NCBI GenBank assembly: GCA_016218825.1
Contig: JACRCV010000013.1
Span: forward strand, 1 to 64,000
DNA from: Deltaproteobacteria bacterium
Lineage (GTDB): Bacteria > Myxococcota > XYA12-FULL-58-9
Direction of reading: 5' to 3'
DNA: 64,000 nt
Under the pieces are notes generated by a model, which did no database searches, was not told the DNA's origin, and saw only the letters and a list, made by a program, of their open reading frames with translations. Made by a program: the position numbers and the translations under genes. Shown here one piece after another: positions 27,628 to 36,088 of this stretch; position 1 is the stretch's first letter; each line of letters begins with the position of its first letter.

Positions 27628-28554
27628 TCAAGGCGGCGCGAAGGCGTTGACCATGTCGTTGACGCGCCGGACCTCGTCGTAGTGGTCGTCACCGACGGCG
27701 ACGAAGCCGTTGATCTCGGTGAGCCCCTGTAGCACCTGCCGGCCCTCGGCGGTGCGGGTCGAGAGGTCCAACAACGCCGCCCGGACCCGGTCGACGAGGG
27801 CTTGGTCTAGGCGCGGGCTGGCGCAGTAGGCGTCGTAGGGGATACGGCCGGTCTTCGCCAGGATGCGGAGGCGGCGGCCTTCGGCGCCCTTGTCACCGTA
27901 CATCTTGAACACCGTCGAGGCGACCGCGGCGGCGTCGGCGTCGCGGTGCAACACCGCGTCGAGCGCCTTCTCGTGGTCGCGGGAGAAGCCGATCGACTTG
28001 AAGAAGGTCTCGGGGGTGATCTCGAGGCCGTTCAGATAGGCCATCGGGTAGATGAAGCCGGAGGCGGAGGCGCGGTCGATGAACAGGCAGCGCTTGCCCT
28101 TGAGATCCTCGGCCCGAGCGAGCCCGGAGTCGTCGCGCGCCACGATGTAGCCGGCGTAGGTCGACGAGCCGTCGGCGATCTGGGTCGCGAGCAGGATCAA
28201 GCCGGGGTTGTCCTGCTTGGCGCGCACGTAGGCGAGGGGCGACAGCACCGCGAGGTGTACCTGATATTCGCCAAACAGCTTGGTCGCCGCGGCGTAGCTC
28301 TCGGCGCGCTTGATGTCGATCGGCAGCGACAGCTTCCGGCTCAGGTAGTCGATGAGCGGCGTGAACTCGCGCCGCAGATCGCTCTCGGGGATGAACGGCG
28401 TCAGGCCGATGACGAGGCGCGTCGGCTTCTCGGTGCCGCCTTCGCGGATCTGGGCGACCGGAGGTGGCGGCGGTGCCGGCGGCGGCTCATGGCGGTCACA
28501 CGCCGCCTGCAAGACGAGCGCGCTGACGATCCCCACGGTCCCCCGGCCGAGCAT
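27628..28554 (-). CDS. PhnD/TctC-like periplasmic binding lipoprotein
   Basis: The ATG at 28554 gives 308 residues starting MLGRGTVGIVSALVLQAAC, a lipoprotein signal with Cys at the lipobox. A Pro-rich linker follows, then a type 2 periplasmic binding fold. GLTPFIPESDLRREFTPLIDYLSRKL and YAAATKLFGEYQVHLAVLSPLAYV match the PhnD family of phosphate, phosphite and phosphonate binding proteins. No ABC permease or ATPase gene is adjacent, so it may be an orphan receptor that signals or feeds a distant transporter. The longer open frame above 28554 is not supported. Confidence 0.82.
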   Translation of the reverse strand: MLGRGTVGIVSALVLQAACDRHEPPPAPPPPPVAQIREGGTEKPTRLVIGLTPFIPESDLRREFTPLIDYLSRKLSLPIDIKRAESYAAATKLFGEYQVHLAVLSPLAYVRAKQDNPGLILLATQIADGSSTYAGYIVARDDSGLARAEDLKGKRCLFIDRASASGFIYPMAYLNGLEITPETFFKSIGFSRDHEKALDAVLHRDADAAAVASTVFKMYGDKGAEGRRLRILAKTGRIPYDAYCASPRLDQALVDRVRAALLDLSTRTAEGRQVLQGLTEINGFVAVGDDHYDEVRRVNDMVNAFAPP

Positions 28555-28696
28555 GGCGAAAGTATACGGGGAGTGGCGAAGGGCGCCAACAAACGGGCGC
28601 GGTCTCGAGGGCCTTGGCTGGTGCCCGTTGCCGGCGTGCGCCCCCGGGCCTGGGCAGCCGTTGACTCGGGGAGCAGGCTGCCCTACGTAAGCCCAC

Positions 28697-29890
28697 ATGA
28701 GTGACGTCGCTCACGACCTGCCGACTCGCCACATGGAAGTGAACCTCGGCCCGTCGCACCCGGCAATGCACGGCACGATCCGCATCAAGGTCGAGCTCGA
28801 CGGCGAGGTGATCGTCAAGAGCACCACCGAGGTCGGGTTTCTGCATCGGGCGTTCGAGAAGGAGTGCGAGTCGGTGCACTGGGCGCAATGCATGCCCTAC
28901 ACCGATCGGTTGAACTACGTCTCGCCGCTGATCAACAACTTCGGCTTCGCGGCCGCGGTCGAGAAGCTCTTGAGCGTCGAGATCCCGGAGCGCGCCAAGT
29001 ACATCCGCGTCCTCATGGCCGAGATCTCACGCATCGCCGACCACGTGACCTGTCTCGCCGCGGTGGCGATGGAGCTCGGCGGCTTCACCCCCTTCCTCTA
29101 CCTGATGGAGGCGCGCGAATTCCTCTATGACCTGATCGAAGAGGTCTGCGGCGCCCGGGTGACGGTGAACTACGCGCGCTTCGGCGGCGTCGCCTTCGAC
29201 CTGCCGGACGGTTTCGCGGCCCGGGTGCGCGCCGCCCTGGTGAAGGTCTTCAAGCTCCTCGACGACACCGACAAGCTCCTGACCCGCAATCGCATCTTCA
29301 TCGACCGCACCCTCGGCGTCGGCAAGATCACCGCCGAGCAGGCAGTGGCCTACGGCATCACCGGGCCGTTCTTGCGCGCCACCGGCGTCGACTACGACGT
29401 CCGCAAGGCGCACCCCTACGACGTCTACGAGCGGATGGAGTTCGACATCCCGGTGGGCGACAACGGCGACTCCTACGACCGCTGGTTGGTCCGCCTCGAG
29501 GAGGCCCGCCAGAGCCGCAAGATCATTCACCAGGCGCTGGCGCAGATCCCGCCCGGCCCGGTGCTCCTCGAAGATCCGCGTTTCGTGCTGCCGCCCAAGG
29601 AGAAGGTGCACACGACCATCGAAGGGTTGATGAACCACTTCAAGCTGGTGATCGACGGTGCGCGGGTGCCGCCGGGCGAGGTCTACTCGTTCTCCGAAGC
29701 CGGCAACGGCGAGCTCGGGTTCTATTTGGTGTCGGACGGCGGCGGCAAGCCGTACAAGTGCCGAGTGCGCTCGCCCTGCTTCGTGATCATGGGGGCGATG
29801 GACGACGTGCTCTTGAAGGGCGCGACGATCGCCGACGTCGTGCCGATCTTCGGCTCGGTCAACATGATCGGCGGCGAGTGCGATCGCTGA
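28697..29890 (+). CDS. nuoD: NADH-quinone oxidoreductase subunit D
   Basis: This 397-residue protein is the 49-kDa-type subunit forming the quinone-binding pocket of complex I. Conserved blocks are MEVNLGPSHPAMHGTIR, GFLHRAFEKECES, ISRIADHVTCLA and the C-terminal VPIFGSVNMIGGECDR. It starts a short cluster nuoD-nuoG-nuoH-nuoI. Subunits A-C, E, F and J-N are not in the window, so complex I genes are split, as in several myxobacteria. The ATG at 28697 starts MSDVAHDLPTRHMEVNLGPS; no strong Shine-Dalgarno is visible. Confidence 0.96.
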   Translation: MSDVAHDLPTRHMEVNLGPSHPAMHGTIRIKVELDGEVIVKSTTEVGFLHRAFEKECESVHWAQCMPYTDRLNYVSPLINNFGFAAAVEKLLSVEIPERAKYIRVLMAEISRIADHVTCLAAVAMELGGFTPFLYLMEAREFLYDLIEEVCGARVTVNYARFGGVAFDLPDGFAARVRAALVKVFKLLDDTDKLLTRNRIFIDRTLGVGKITAEQAVAYGITGPFLRATGVDYDVRKAHPYDVYERMEFDIPVGDNGDSYDRWLVRLEEARQSRKIIHQALAQIPPGPVLLEDPRFVLPPKEKVHTTIEGLMNHFKLVIDGARVPPGEVYSFSEAGNGELGFYLVSDGGGKPYKCRVRSPCFVIMGAMDDVLLKGATIADVVPIFGSVNMIGGECDR

Positions 29891-29933
29891 AGCCGCGCCG
29901 GCGCGGTGCGACGCATCGGCAGGAAGGAGCAGC

Positions 29934-31496
29934 ATGCCCTCGGTCAACATCGACGGAACCAGCGTAGAGTTCAAGCCGGGCGACAGCATCCTCAAGACCG
30001 CGAAGAAGGCCGGCATCGAGATCCCGTACTACTGCTGGCACCCGCGGCTGTCGGTGGCCGCCAACTGCCGCATCTGTCTGGTCGAGCTCGAGAAGAGCCC
30101 GAAGCTGGTCCCCGCCTGTCAGACGCCGTGCGGCGACGGCATGGTGGTGCGCACCAAGAGCGACAAGGTCAAGGAGACCCAGAAGGCGGTGCACGAGTTC
30201 CTGCTCATCAACCACCCGATCGACTGTCCGATCTGCGACCAGGCCGGCGAGTGCAAGCTGCAGAACTACTACATGAAGCTGCAGCTCGATCAGGGCCCGA
30301 TGCAGGACGAGAAGGCCCACAAGCCGCGCCTCGAGGAGCTCGGGCCCTACGTGCTCTACAACGGCGAGCGCTGCGTGATGTGCACCCGTTGCGTGCGCTT
30401 CATGGAAGAGATCGCCAAGGATCGCCAGCTCGGGGTGTTCGAGCGCGGCGACCACGTGCGCATCGGCGTGTTCCCGAACAAACCCCTCGACAACCCCTAC
30501 TCGCTGAACGTCGTCGACGTCTGCCCGGTCGGGGCGCTGACCTCGTCGGTGTTCCGCTTCAAGCAGCGGGTGTGGTTCTTGAGCCGCAGCCCGAGCATCT
30601 GCCCCGGCTGCGCCAAGGGCTGCAACGTCAAGGTCGACCATCGCTCCGGCATCGTCTATCGGCTGCTGCCGCGTGAGAACGACGCGGTGAACCAGAGCTG
30701 GCTGTGTGACGAGGGCCGCCTGACCTACGCCCGCGCCAACGACGGTCGACTGACGACCGCGGCGATGCTCGGCCCCCAGGGCGTGGACTCGGCGGCGGCG
30801 AACGCCGCGCTCGACCGCGCGATCCAGCTGTTGAAGCCGGTCGCCGACAGCAAGCAAGGAATGGCGGCGGTGCTGTCCCTGCACGCCACCTGCGAGGAGG
30901 CCTACCTGTTCGGTCGCTTCGTCAAGGAGGTCTGCGGGGTCGACGAGGTCGCGCTCCTCGCCTACGCCGACGGCGTCGCCGACCGGTTCCTGCGCCAGGC
31001 CGACAAGAACCCGAACCGGGCCGGGGTGACCAGGGTGCTCTGCGATCTGGGGCTCAAGACCACCGACGTCGCCTCGCTCTGCAACAAGGCCACGAGCGCG
31101 GTCAAGGCGCTCCTGGTGCTCGGGCACGAGGGCGCCGAGCTCGAGCGCCTCGCGGCGTGGGCCGCGAAGCTCGAGATCGTGGTGCAGGTCGCGGCGGCGC
31201 GCTCGCCGCTCACCGCCAAGGCGCACGTGACCTTGCCGGCCACCAACTGGGTGCAGGCCGACGGCACCTGGCAAAACGGCGCCCTCCGCCTGCAGCGGCT
31301 GGTGCCGGCGTTCGCGCCCCAAGACGCGGCGCGCCCGGCGCACGAGTGGCTCGCCGACCTCGCCAACGGCCTGGGCGTGGCGTTCGCGCTGTCGTCGCCG
31401 GCCACGATTCGCGCCGAGATCGAGCGCCGCCTGCCGTCGTTTGCGGCCGCCAAGATCTCGACCGTGCCTGCCGAGGGCTACAGCCCGGCGTCGTGA
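29934..31496 (+). CDS. nuoG: NADH-quinone oxidoreductase subunit G, short form
   Basis: This 520-residue subunit is shorter than E. coli NuoG (about 900). All Fe-S ligand sets of the N-terminal half are present: 2Fe-2S Cys34/45/48/62, His-Cys3 site His94/Cys98/101/107, a 4Fe-4S set Cys147/150/153/197, and a further set Cys223/226/230/258 of the N7 type. The C-terminal molybdopterin-like domain is truncated and shows no cofactor site, as in other short NuoG proteins. It transfers electrons towards NuoI. AAGGAG precedes the ATG at 29934. Confidence 0.94.
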   Translation: MPSVNIDGTSVEFKPGDSILKTAKKAGIEIPYYCWHPRLSVAANCRICLVELEKSPKLVPACQTPCGDGMVVRTKSDKVKETQKAVHEFLLINHPIDCPICDQAGECKLQNYYMKLQLDQGPMQDEKAHKPRLEELGPYVLYNGERCVMCTRCVRFMEEIAKDRQLGVFERGDHVRIGVFPNKPLDNPYSLNVVDVCPVGALTSSVFRFKQRVWFLSRSPSICPGCAKGCNVKVDHRSGIVYRLLPRENDAVNQSWLCDEGRLTYARANDGRLTTAAMLGPQGVDSAAANAALDRAIQLLKPVADSKQGMAAVLSLHATCEEAYLFGRFVKEVCGVDEVALLAYADGVADRFLRQADKNPNRAGVTRVLCDLGLKTTDVASLCNKATSAVKALLVLGHEGAELERLAAWAAKLEIVVQVAAARSPLTAKAHVTLPATNWVQADGTWQNGALRLQRLVPAFAPQDAARPAHEWLADLANGLGVAFALSSPATIRAEIERRLPSFAAAKISTVPAEGYSPAS

Positions 31497-31521
31497 GGCC
31501 GTCGCCGCCACAGGAGAGTTC

Positions 31522-32730
31522 ATGTTCCTCGTCGTCTCCACGCTGATCAAGCTCGTCGTCTTCGCGTTGGTGTTCGCGCTCGGCCTCGCGGCGATCCTCA
31601 CGTGGATGGAGCGCCGGCAGAGCGCCTACTCCCAGGATCGGTTGGGACCGACGCGGGCGCACTTCTTCAAGCTCTTCGGCCGGCCTTTCGTGCTCTTCGG
31701 TCTGCTGCACATCGTCGCCGACGCGCTGAAGATGTTCTTCAAGGAGCCGTTCATCCCCAAAGACGCCGATCGCGGCATCTTCCGCGTCGCGCCGCTCATC
31801 GGCTTTTGCACCTCGCTCGTCATCCTGGCGCTCGTCCCCTTCGGGCCGGATCTGGTGACCGAGCGCTGGGGGGTGATCCCGCTGCAGGTGGCCCGCATCG
31901 ACGCCGGGCTGCTGTTGGTCCTCGCGGTCGGCTCGCTCGGCGTCTACGGCGTCGCGCTCGCCGGCTGGGCGTCGAACAACCGCTTCGCGCTCTTGGGCGG
32001 CATGCGGGCCTCGGCGCAGTCGGTGTCGTACGAGATCGCCCTCGGCCTGACCATCGTCGGGGTGTTGATCGCGTACGGCAGCACCGAGCTGTCGGCGATC
32101 GTCAACGCGCAGCGCGGCCTGGTGCACGGCTTCTTGCCCAACTGGGGCATCTTCATCCAACCCTTCGCCGCGGTGCTGTTCTTCGTCGCCGCGACCGCCG
32201 AGACCAAGCGCGCCCCCTTCGATCTGCCGGAGGGCGAGTCGGAGATCATCGGCTACTTCCTCGAGTATTCGTCGATGGGCTTCGGGATGTTCATGCTCGG
32301 CGAGTTCATCGAGATCGTGGTGCTCTCGTGCGTGTTCGTCACCCTGTTCTTGGGTGGCTGGCAGCTGCCGTACCTGATCGGCGACACCTCGTCGTCGTTC
32401 CTGTTCGGCTCGTTGTTCGGCGTCAACAACTCGGTGGCGCATGCCCTCGACGGCATGCTGGTGTTCGGGATCAAGGTGTTCTTCATGTGCGCCTTCCAGC
32501 TGCAGGTGCGCTGGACCCTGCCGCGCTTCCGCTACGACCAGCTGATGCGGCTGGGGTGGAAGACGCTCTTGCCGCTCGCGCTCGCGAACATCTTCGCCAC
32601 CGCGCTCTTGACCTGGTGGGATCCGACGCTGAAGATCCTCGGCCACGTCGGCGTCGCGATGATCTTGATGTTCGTGCTCGTCGTCGTCGCCGGCCCACGC
32701 CGTGTCCCGGCCGAGAGCCACGGGCACTAG
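31522..32730 (+). CDS. nuoH: NADH-quinone oxidoreductase subunit H
   Basis: This membrane protein of about eight helices links the peripheral and membrane arms of complex I and helps form the quinone tunnel. The product is 402 residues. Conserved blocks include MERRQSAYSQDRLGPTRA, IVADALKMFFKEPFIP, AAVLFFVAATAETKRAPFDLPEGESE and EYSSMGFGMFMLGEF. GGAGAG sits before the ATG at 31522. It lies between nuoG and nuoI. Confidence 0.96.
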   Translation: MFLVVSTLIKLVVFALVFALGLAAILTWMERRQSAYSQDRLGPTRAHFFKLFGRPFVLFGLLHIVADALKMFFKEPFIPKDADRGIFRVAPLIGFCTSLVILALVPFGPDLVTERWGVIPLQVARIDAGLLLVLAVGSLGVYGVALAGWASNNRFALLGGMRASAQSVSYEIALGLTIVGVLIAYGSTELSAIVNAQRGLVHGFLPNWGIFIQPFAAVLFFVAATAETKRAPFDLPEGESEIIGYFLEYSSMGFGMFMLGEFIEIVVLSCVFVTLFLGGWQLPYLIGDTSSSFLFGSLFGVNNSVAHALDGMLVFGIKVFFMCAFQLQVRWTLPRFRYDQLMRLGWKTLLPLALANIFATALLTWWDPTLKILGHVGVAMILMFVLVVVAGPRRVPAESHGH

Positions 32731-32749
32731 CCCGCACGAAGGTATCACG

Positions 32750-33304
32750 ATGGCGATCCGAGTCCGCAAGCAAGTCGAGTTCTCGTTCTACGAGAAGAGC
32801 TACCTCCCGGAGGTGGCGCGCGGCGTCTTCGTGACGCTCAGCCACTTCTTCCACAACCTCTTCGGGCGCCGGGCGACGCGGCCGCTGCAGACCCTGCGCT
32901 ACCCCTACGAGCGCCGGGTCTACCCGCAGCGCTTTCGTGGCCAGCACCGCCTGTTGGCGCGCGAGGACGGCTCGCCGCGTTGTGTCGCCTGCTACATGTG
33001 CGCCACCGCGTGTCCGGCGTACTGCATCCACATCGTCGCCGCCGAGTCGCCCGACCCGAAGATCGAGAAGTACCCCGCGGCCTTCGAGATCGACATGCTG
33101 CGCTGCATCTATTGCGGCTTCTGCGTCGAGGCGTGCCCCGAGGACGCCATCCGCATGGACACCGGCATCCACACCCCGGCGTTCTTGCGGCGCGAGGATG
33201 CGGTCGTCGGCCGCGTCGATCTGATGAGCCTCTCGGGCCAGGCCGGGACGCCGCCGGCGTTCGGGGCGCAGAACTACCGTGAGAAGAAACCGGCCGGCGC
33301 CTGA
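32750..33304 (+). CDS. nuoI: NADH-quinone oxidoreductase subunit I
   Basis: This 184-residue ferredoxin-like subunit carries clusters N6a and N6b in complex I. The ligand sets are Cys78/81/84/88 (CVACYMCATACP) and Cys119/122/125/129 (CIYCGFCVEACP). The ATG at 32750 is 19 bases after nuoH. It ends the nuo cluster; a FadL-like porin gene follows 41 bases downstream. Confidence 0.96.
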   Translation: MAIRVRKQVEFSFYEKSYLPEVARGVFVTLSHFFHNLFGRRATRPLQTLRYPYERRVYPQRFRGQHRLLAREDGSPRCVACYMCATACPAYCIHIVAAESPDPKIEKYPAAFEIDMLRCIYCGFCVEACPEDAIRMDTGIHTPAFLRREDAVVGRVDLMSLSGQAGTPPAFGAQNYREKKPAGA

Positions 33305-33345
33305 GCCGGGGGAGCCTCTGTGACCTGCGCCAAGAGGCCTCGCCG

Positions 33346-34728
33346 GTGACGCGCCGTGCGCCCGAGGCGGCGCTGCTCTTGGCGATCGCGACGGTCGCGC
33401 GACCGGCGGCGGCCGACGACACCCACTACCAGGACTTCGTCGCCGGCGGCCGGGCGATGGTGCTCGGCGGGGCGTTCACCAGCATCGCCGACGACCCCTC
33501 CGGCATCTACTACAACCCCGCGGGCATCGCCGACGTGCGGCACACGAGCCTCCAGGTCTCGAGCAGCCTGTACGGCTTCGAGCGCAGCACCATCGGCAAG
33601 AGCGTCGGCGTCCCGGTCCCCGGCCTCGAGACCCTCGACGTCAAGAAGTTCACCGAGCTCATCATCGTCCCGGCGAGCGCCGGCTTCGTGTCGACCTTCG
33701 GCGCCAAGACCCCCGACGCCCTGCACCGCCATACCTACGGGGTCTCGGTGATGGTGCCGAGCTTCAGGAGCTTCTCGGTCAGCGCCGCGAGCGACAACGC
33801 CACCTACCAGCGCCGGGTGACGGATCGCGAGCTGTGGTCGGGGCTGGGCTACGGCTTGAAGGTCAGCAGCCGCCTGCGCCTCGGGGTGTCGGGTTATTAC
33901 ATCCTGCGCAGCGTCTCGGATCGCGAGGACGTCACGGTGAGCGAGCCGGTCACCAGCGTCGGTGGCGCGAGCTACGAGGGCGCCCGGTTCCAGGCGGTCA
34001 CCAACGACATCTCGTTCACCAACGGCAGCGTCCTGGTGATCGGCGGCGCCAAGCTGCGCCTGCTGCCGGGGCTGACGGTCGGCGTGGCGCTGCAGTCGCC
34101 GTCGGTGCGGGTGCACTCGCAGGCCAGCCTGCAGCTGTCGCGCGCGATCTCCGACCCGTCGACCACGCCGCCGACCTCGACCTTCAACACCCTGGTGCTC
34201 GCGAACCCGCGCTCCGAGAGCCGCCACGGCGCCGCGTTGCGTGCCGGGGCGAGCTACGTCAAGAGCTACAAGTACACCCTGTCCGCGGACGTCACCGTCA
34301 ACGCCCCGGTCAACTACACGTTGATCGCGGTGAGCCCCGACATCGAGAATCGCTTGCCGTTCTCGCCGCACGTCGAGCGCCGCATGGTGGTGAACGCCAA
34401 CGTCGGCGCCGAGTATCTGATCGTGCGCGAGGTCTCGATCGGCGCCGGGATGTTCTCCAACTTCTCGTCGGCGCCGGCGCTCGCGGCCGCGAATCCGGGC
34501 AAAGACCAGCAACCGCACGTCGACATGCTCGGCTTGACGATGGCGCTGGGCTACTTCGGCGACTACACCTTGTCGCGGCTCGGCGTGGTCTACAGCTTCG
34601 GCCACGGCGAGGACGTCATCCCGGTGTCCGACATCAGCCGGGTGTTGAACGAGGAGCAGGCGTTCCAGCGCGTCCCCTACGCGCAGTCGTTCTTCTACGC
34701 CTTTCTGTCGAGCACCTTCCGCTACTAA
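33346..34728 (+). CDS. FadL/OmpP1-like outer-membrane transport protein
   Basis: This 460-residue beta-barrel starts at a GTG and has a signal peptide ending near PAAADD. The N-terminal region has the FadL signature: GGRAMVLGGAFTSIADDPSGIYYNPAGIADV. The remainder is a series of amphipathic strands, and the protein ends FLSSTFRY with the terminal aromatic residue typical of outer-membrane barrels. FadL proteins admit long-chain fatty acids and other hydrophobic compounds. The substrate is not fixed by sequence. The stop overlaps the convergent receiver gene by four bases. Confidence 0.85.
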   Translation: MTRRAPEAALLLAIATVARPAAADDTHYQDFVAGGRAMVLGGAFTSIADDPSGIYYNPAGIADVRHTSLQVSSSLYGFERSTIGKSVGVPVPGLETLDVKKFTELIIVPASAGFVSTFGAKTPDALHRHTYGVSVMVPSFRSFSVSAASDNATYQRRVTDRELWSGLGYGLKVSSRLRLGVSGYYILRSVSDREDVTVSEPVTSVGGASYEGARFQAVTNDISFTNGSVLVIGGAKLRLLPGLTVGVALQSPSVRVHSQASLQLSRAISDPSTTPPTSTFNTLVLANPRSESRHGAALRAGASYVKSYKYTLSADVTVNAPVNYTLIAVSPDIENRLPFSPHVERRMVVNANVGAEYLIVREVSIGAGMFSNFSSAPALAAANPGKDQQPHVDMLGLTMALGYFGDYTLSRLGVVYSFGHGEDVIPVSDISRVLNEEQAFQRVPYAQSFFYAFLSSTFRY

Positions 34729-35159
34729 CGTTGGCCGCGCGTCACCCACAACGGCTCGTGGCGCCGCGGCGGCGGTGCCGCCAGCACCTCCTGTACCTTC
34801 TGCAGCAGCGTCTCGGGCAGAAAGGGCTTGGCCAAGAACGCCATCCCCGAGCCGAAGATCTCGTGCTCGACGACCTCCAGGGCACAGTTGCCGGAGATCA
34901 ACAGGACTCGCAGATCGGGGACGCGGGTGATGAGCTCGCGGGCGAGCTGGACGCCGTTCACCCGCGGCATCACCACGTCGGACACCAGGAGGTCGATGGA
35001 CGCCGGCCGCGAGACCGCCGCGAGCGCGGCCTCGGCGCAATCAGCGTCGCACACCGCAAAGCCGGCGCCGGACAACGACAGCGCCGCGATGGCGCGCACG
35101 ATCGGATCGTCGTCGACGACCAGGACCTTCGTGCCGGCGGGGTGGAGAGCAGACGCCAT
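34725..35159 (-). CDS. Single-domain response regulator (receiver only)
   Basis: This 144-residue protein is a CheY-like receiver. The acidic triad is in VLVVDDDP (Asp16-18), the phospho-acceptor is Asp61 (LLVSDVVMPRVNG) and the conserved lysine is Lys111 (FLAKPF). There is no output domain, so it acts through protein contacts or in a phosphorelay. A second regulator gene lies divergently 290 bases away. The partner kinase is not adjacent; candidates in the window are the kinases at 2867 and 21933. Confidence 0.9.
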   Translation of the reverse strand: MASALHPAGTKVLVVDDDPIVRAIAALSLSGAGFAVCDADCAEAALAAVSRPASIDLLVSDVVMPRVNGVQLARELITRVPDLRVLLISGNCALEVVEHEIFGSGMAFLAKPFLPETLLQKVQEVLAAPPPRRHEPLWVTRGQR

Positions 35160-35274
35160 CGACTCGGCCCGTCTCCAACCGTGATGGGCAGCGACCGATC
35201 AACGCCGGTCGAGGGCCCGGGAGCGGCACCGCCGGACTCCATACGCAGAGCCTGACGCCGATGTCACGAGCCCT

Positions 35275-35312
35275 TTTTGAGGACAAGACCCGATGTACCC
35301 ATTTTGAGGACA
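35275..35312. repeat. Direct repeat TTTTGAGGACA in divergent promoter region
   Basis: TTTTGAGGACA occurs at 35275-35285 and again at 35302-35312, 27 bases apart start to start. It lies in the 290-bp gap between two divergent response-regulator genes. It could be an operator pair. On the other strand the block reads TGTCCTCAAAATGGGTACA, which also resembles the multi-repeat ends of some IS21-like elements, so a relic insertion end is possible. The rest of the gap (35160-35449) shows no ORF. TTTGTCTACACTTTAGA (35347-35363) is an AT-rich candidate promoter area. Confidence 0.45.
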
Positions 35313-35449
35313 CCGGCGCCGCCCGTTGCTGACGCCGCCAACGAATTTGTCTACACTTTAGAGATGCCCTGCGGCCGATCGGTGGACGGAGCTCGACGCG
35401 GAAAGACGGTCGGCGTGGCGAAGCTGAGATCGGCGGCGACCTCGATCGC

Positions 35450-36088
35450 ATGAACCTCCGCCGCCTCCGCGAGGAGCCCAACTCGTCCCCGGTCCGTGTC
35501 CTGCTCGTCGAGGACGACGCGCAGATCGTCAAGGCATGGACCCGGGAGCTGCGGCCCGCCGAGCGCTACGCCATCACCGCCGCGCCCACGGTCGCGGCCA
35601 CGCGCGAGCTGCTCACGGCCAATCCCCTCTATGACGTCGTCCTCCTCGATCTCCTCCTTCCCGACGGCAACGGCACGACCCTCTTGGATCAGCTGCGGGA
35701 GCTGCGCCCGCGCCCGGCGCTGGTGGTGGTCTCCGGCTACATCGAAAGCGACGTCGCGATCGACTTGATGGGCAAGTGTGACCTGACGATCCCCAAGCCG
35801 GTCTCCGGCCGCGCGCTGCGCGCGGTGATCGCGCGCCTCACCGAGCCCGAGGTCTCCGCGAGCCTGGTCGCGGCGTTCTGCACCCACCATGGGGTCAGCC
35901 CGCGCGAGAGCGAGCTGTTGTTGCTCGCCGCCAAGGGGATCGACAACGACGAGGCCGCCTCCTTAATGAAGTGCCAACGCGGCACCGTCACGACCTTCTG
36001 GCGCCGGATCTTCAAGAAGACCGGCCACCACTCGCAGCGCGACGTGCTCGCGGCGCTGTTGCGCTTCGAGCTCGCCGAGCGCTTCTAG
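35450..36088 (+). CDS. Response regulator with LuxR-like helix-turn-helix
   Basis: This 212-residue protein has a receiver domain (Glu21, Asp22-23, phospho-acceptor Asp67, Lys116 in IPKPVSG) and a C-terminal DNA-binding region. That region reads SPRESELLLLAAKGIDNDEAASLMKC, then GTVTTFWRRIFKKTGHHSQRD. It resembles a LuxR/FixJ helix-turn-helix with an altered recognition helix. It probably regulates transcription on phosphorylation. The ATG at 35450 fits, with MNLRRLREEP before the receiver. It overlaps the convergent PEGA kinase by four bases. Confidence 0.85.
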   Translation: MNLRRLREEPNSSPVRVLLVEDDAQIVKAWTRELRPAERYAITAAPTVAATRELLTANPLYDVVLLDLLLPDGNGTTLLDQLRELRPRPALVVVSGYIESDVAIDLMGKCDLTIPKPVSGRALRAVIARLTEPEVSASLVAAFCTHHGVSPRESELLLLAAKGIDNDEAASLMKCQRGTVTTFWRRIFKKTGHHSQRDVLAALLRFELAERF

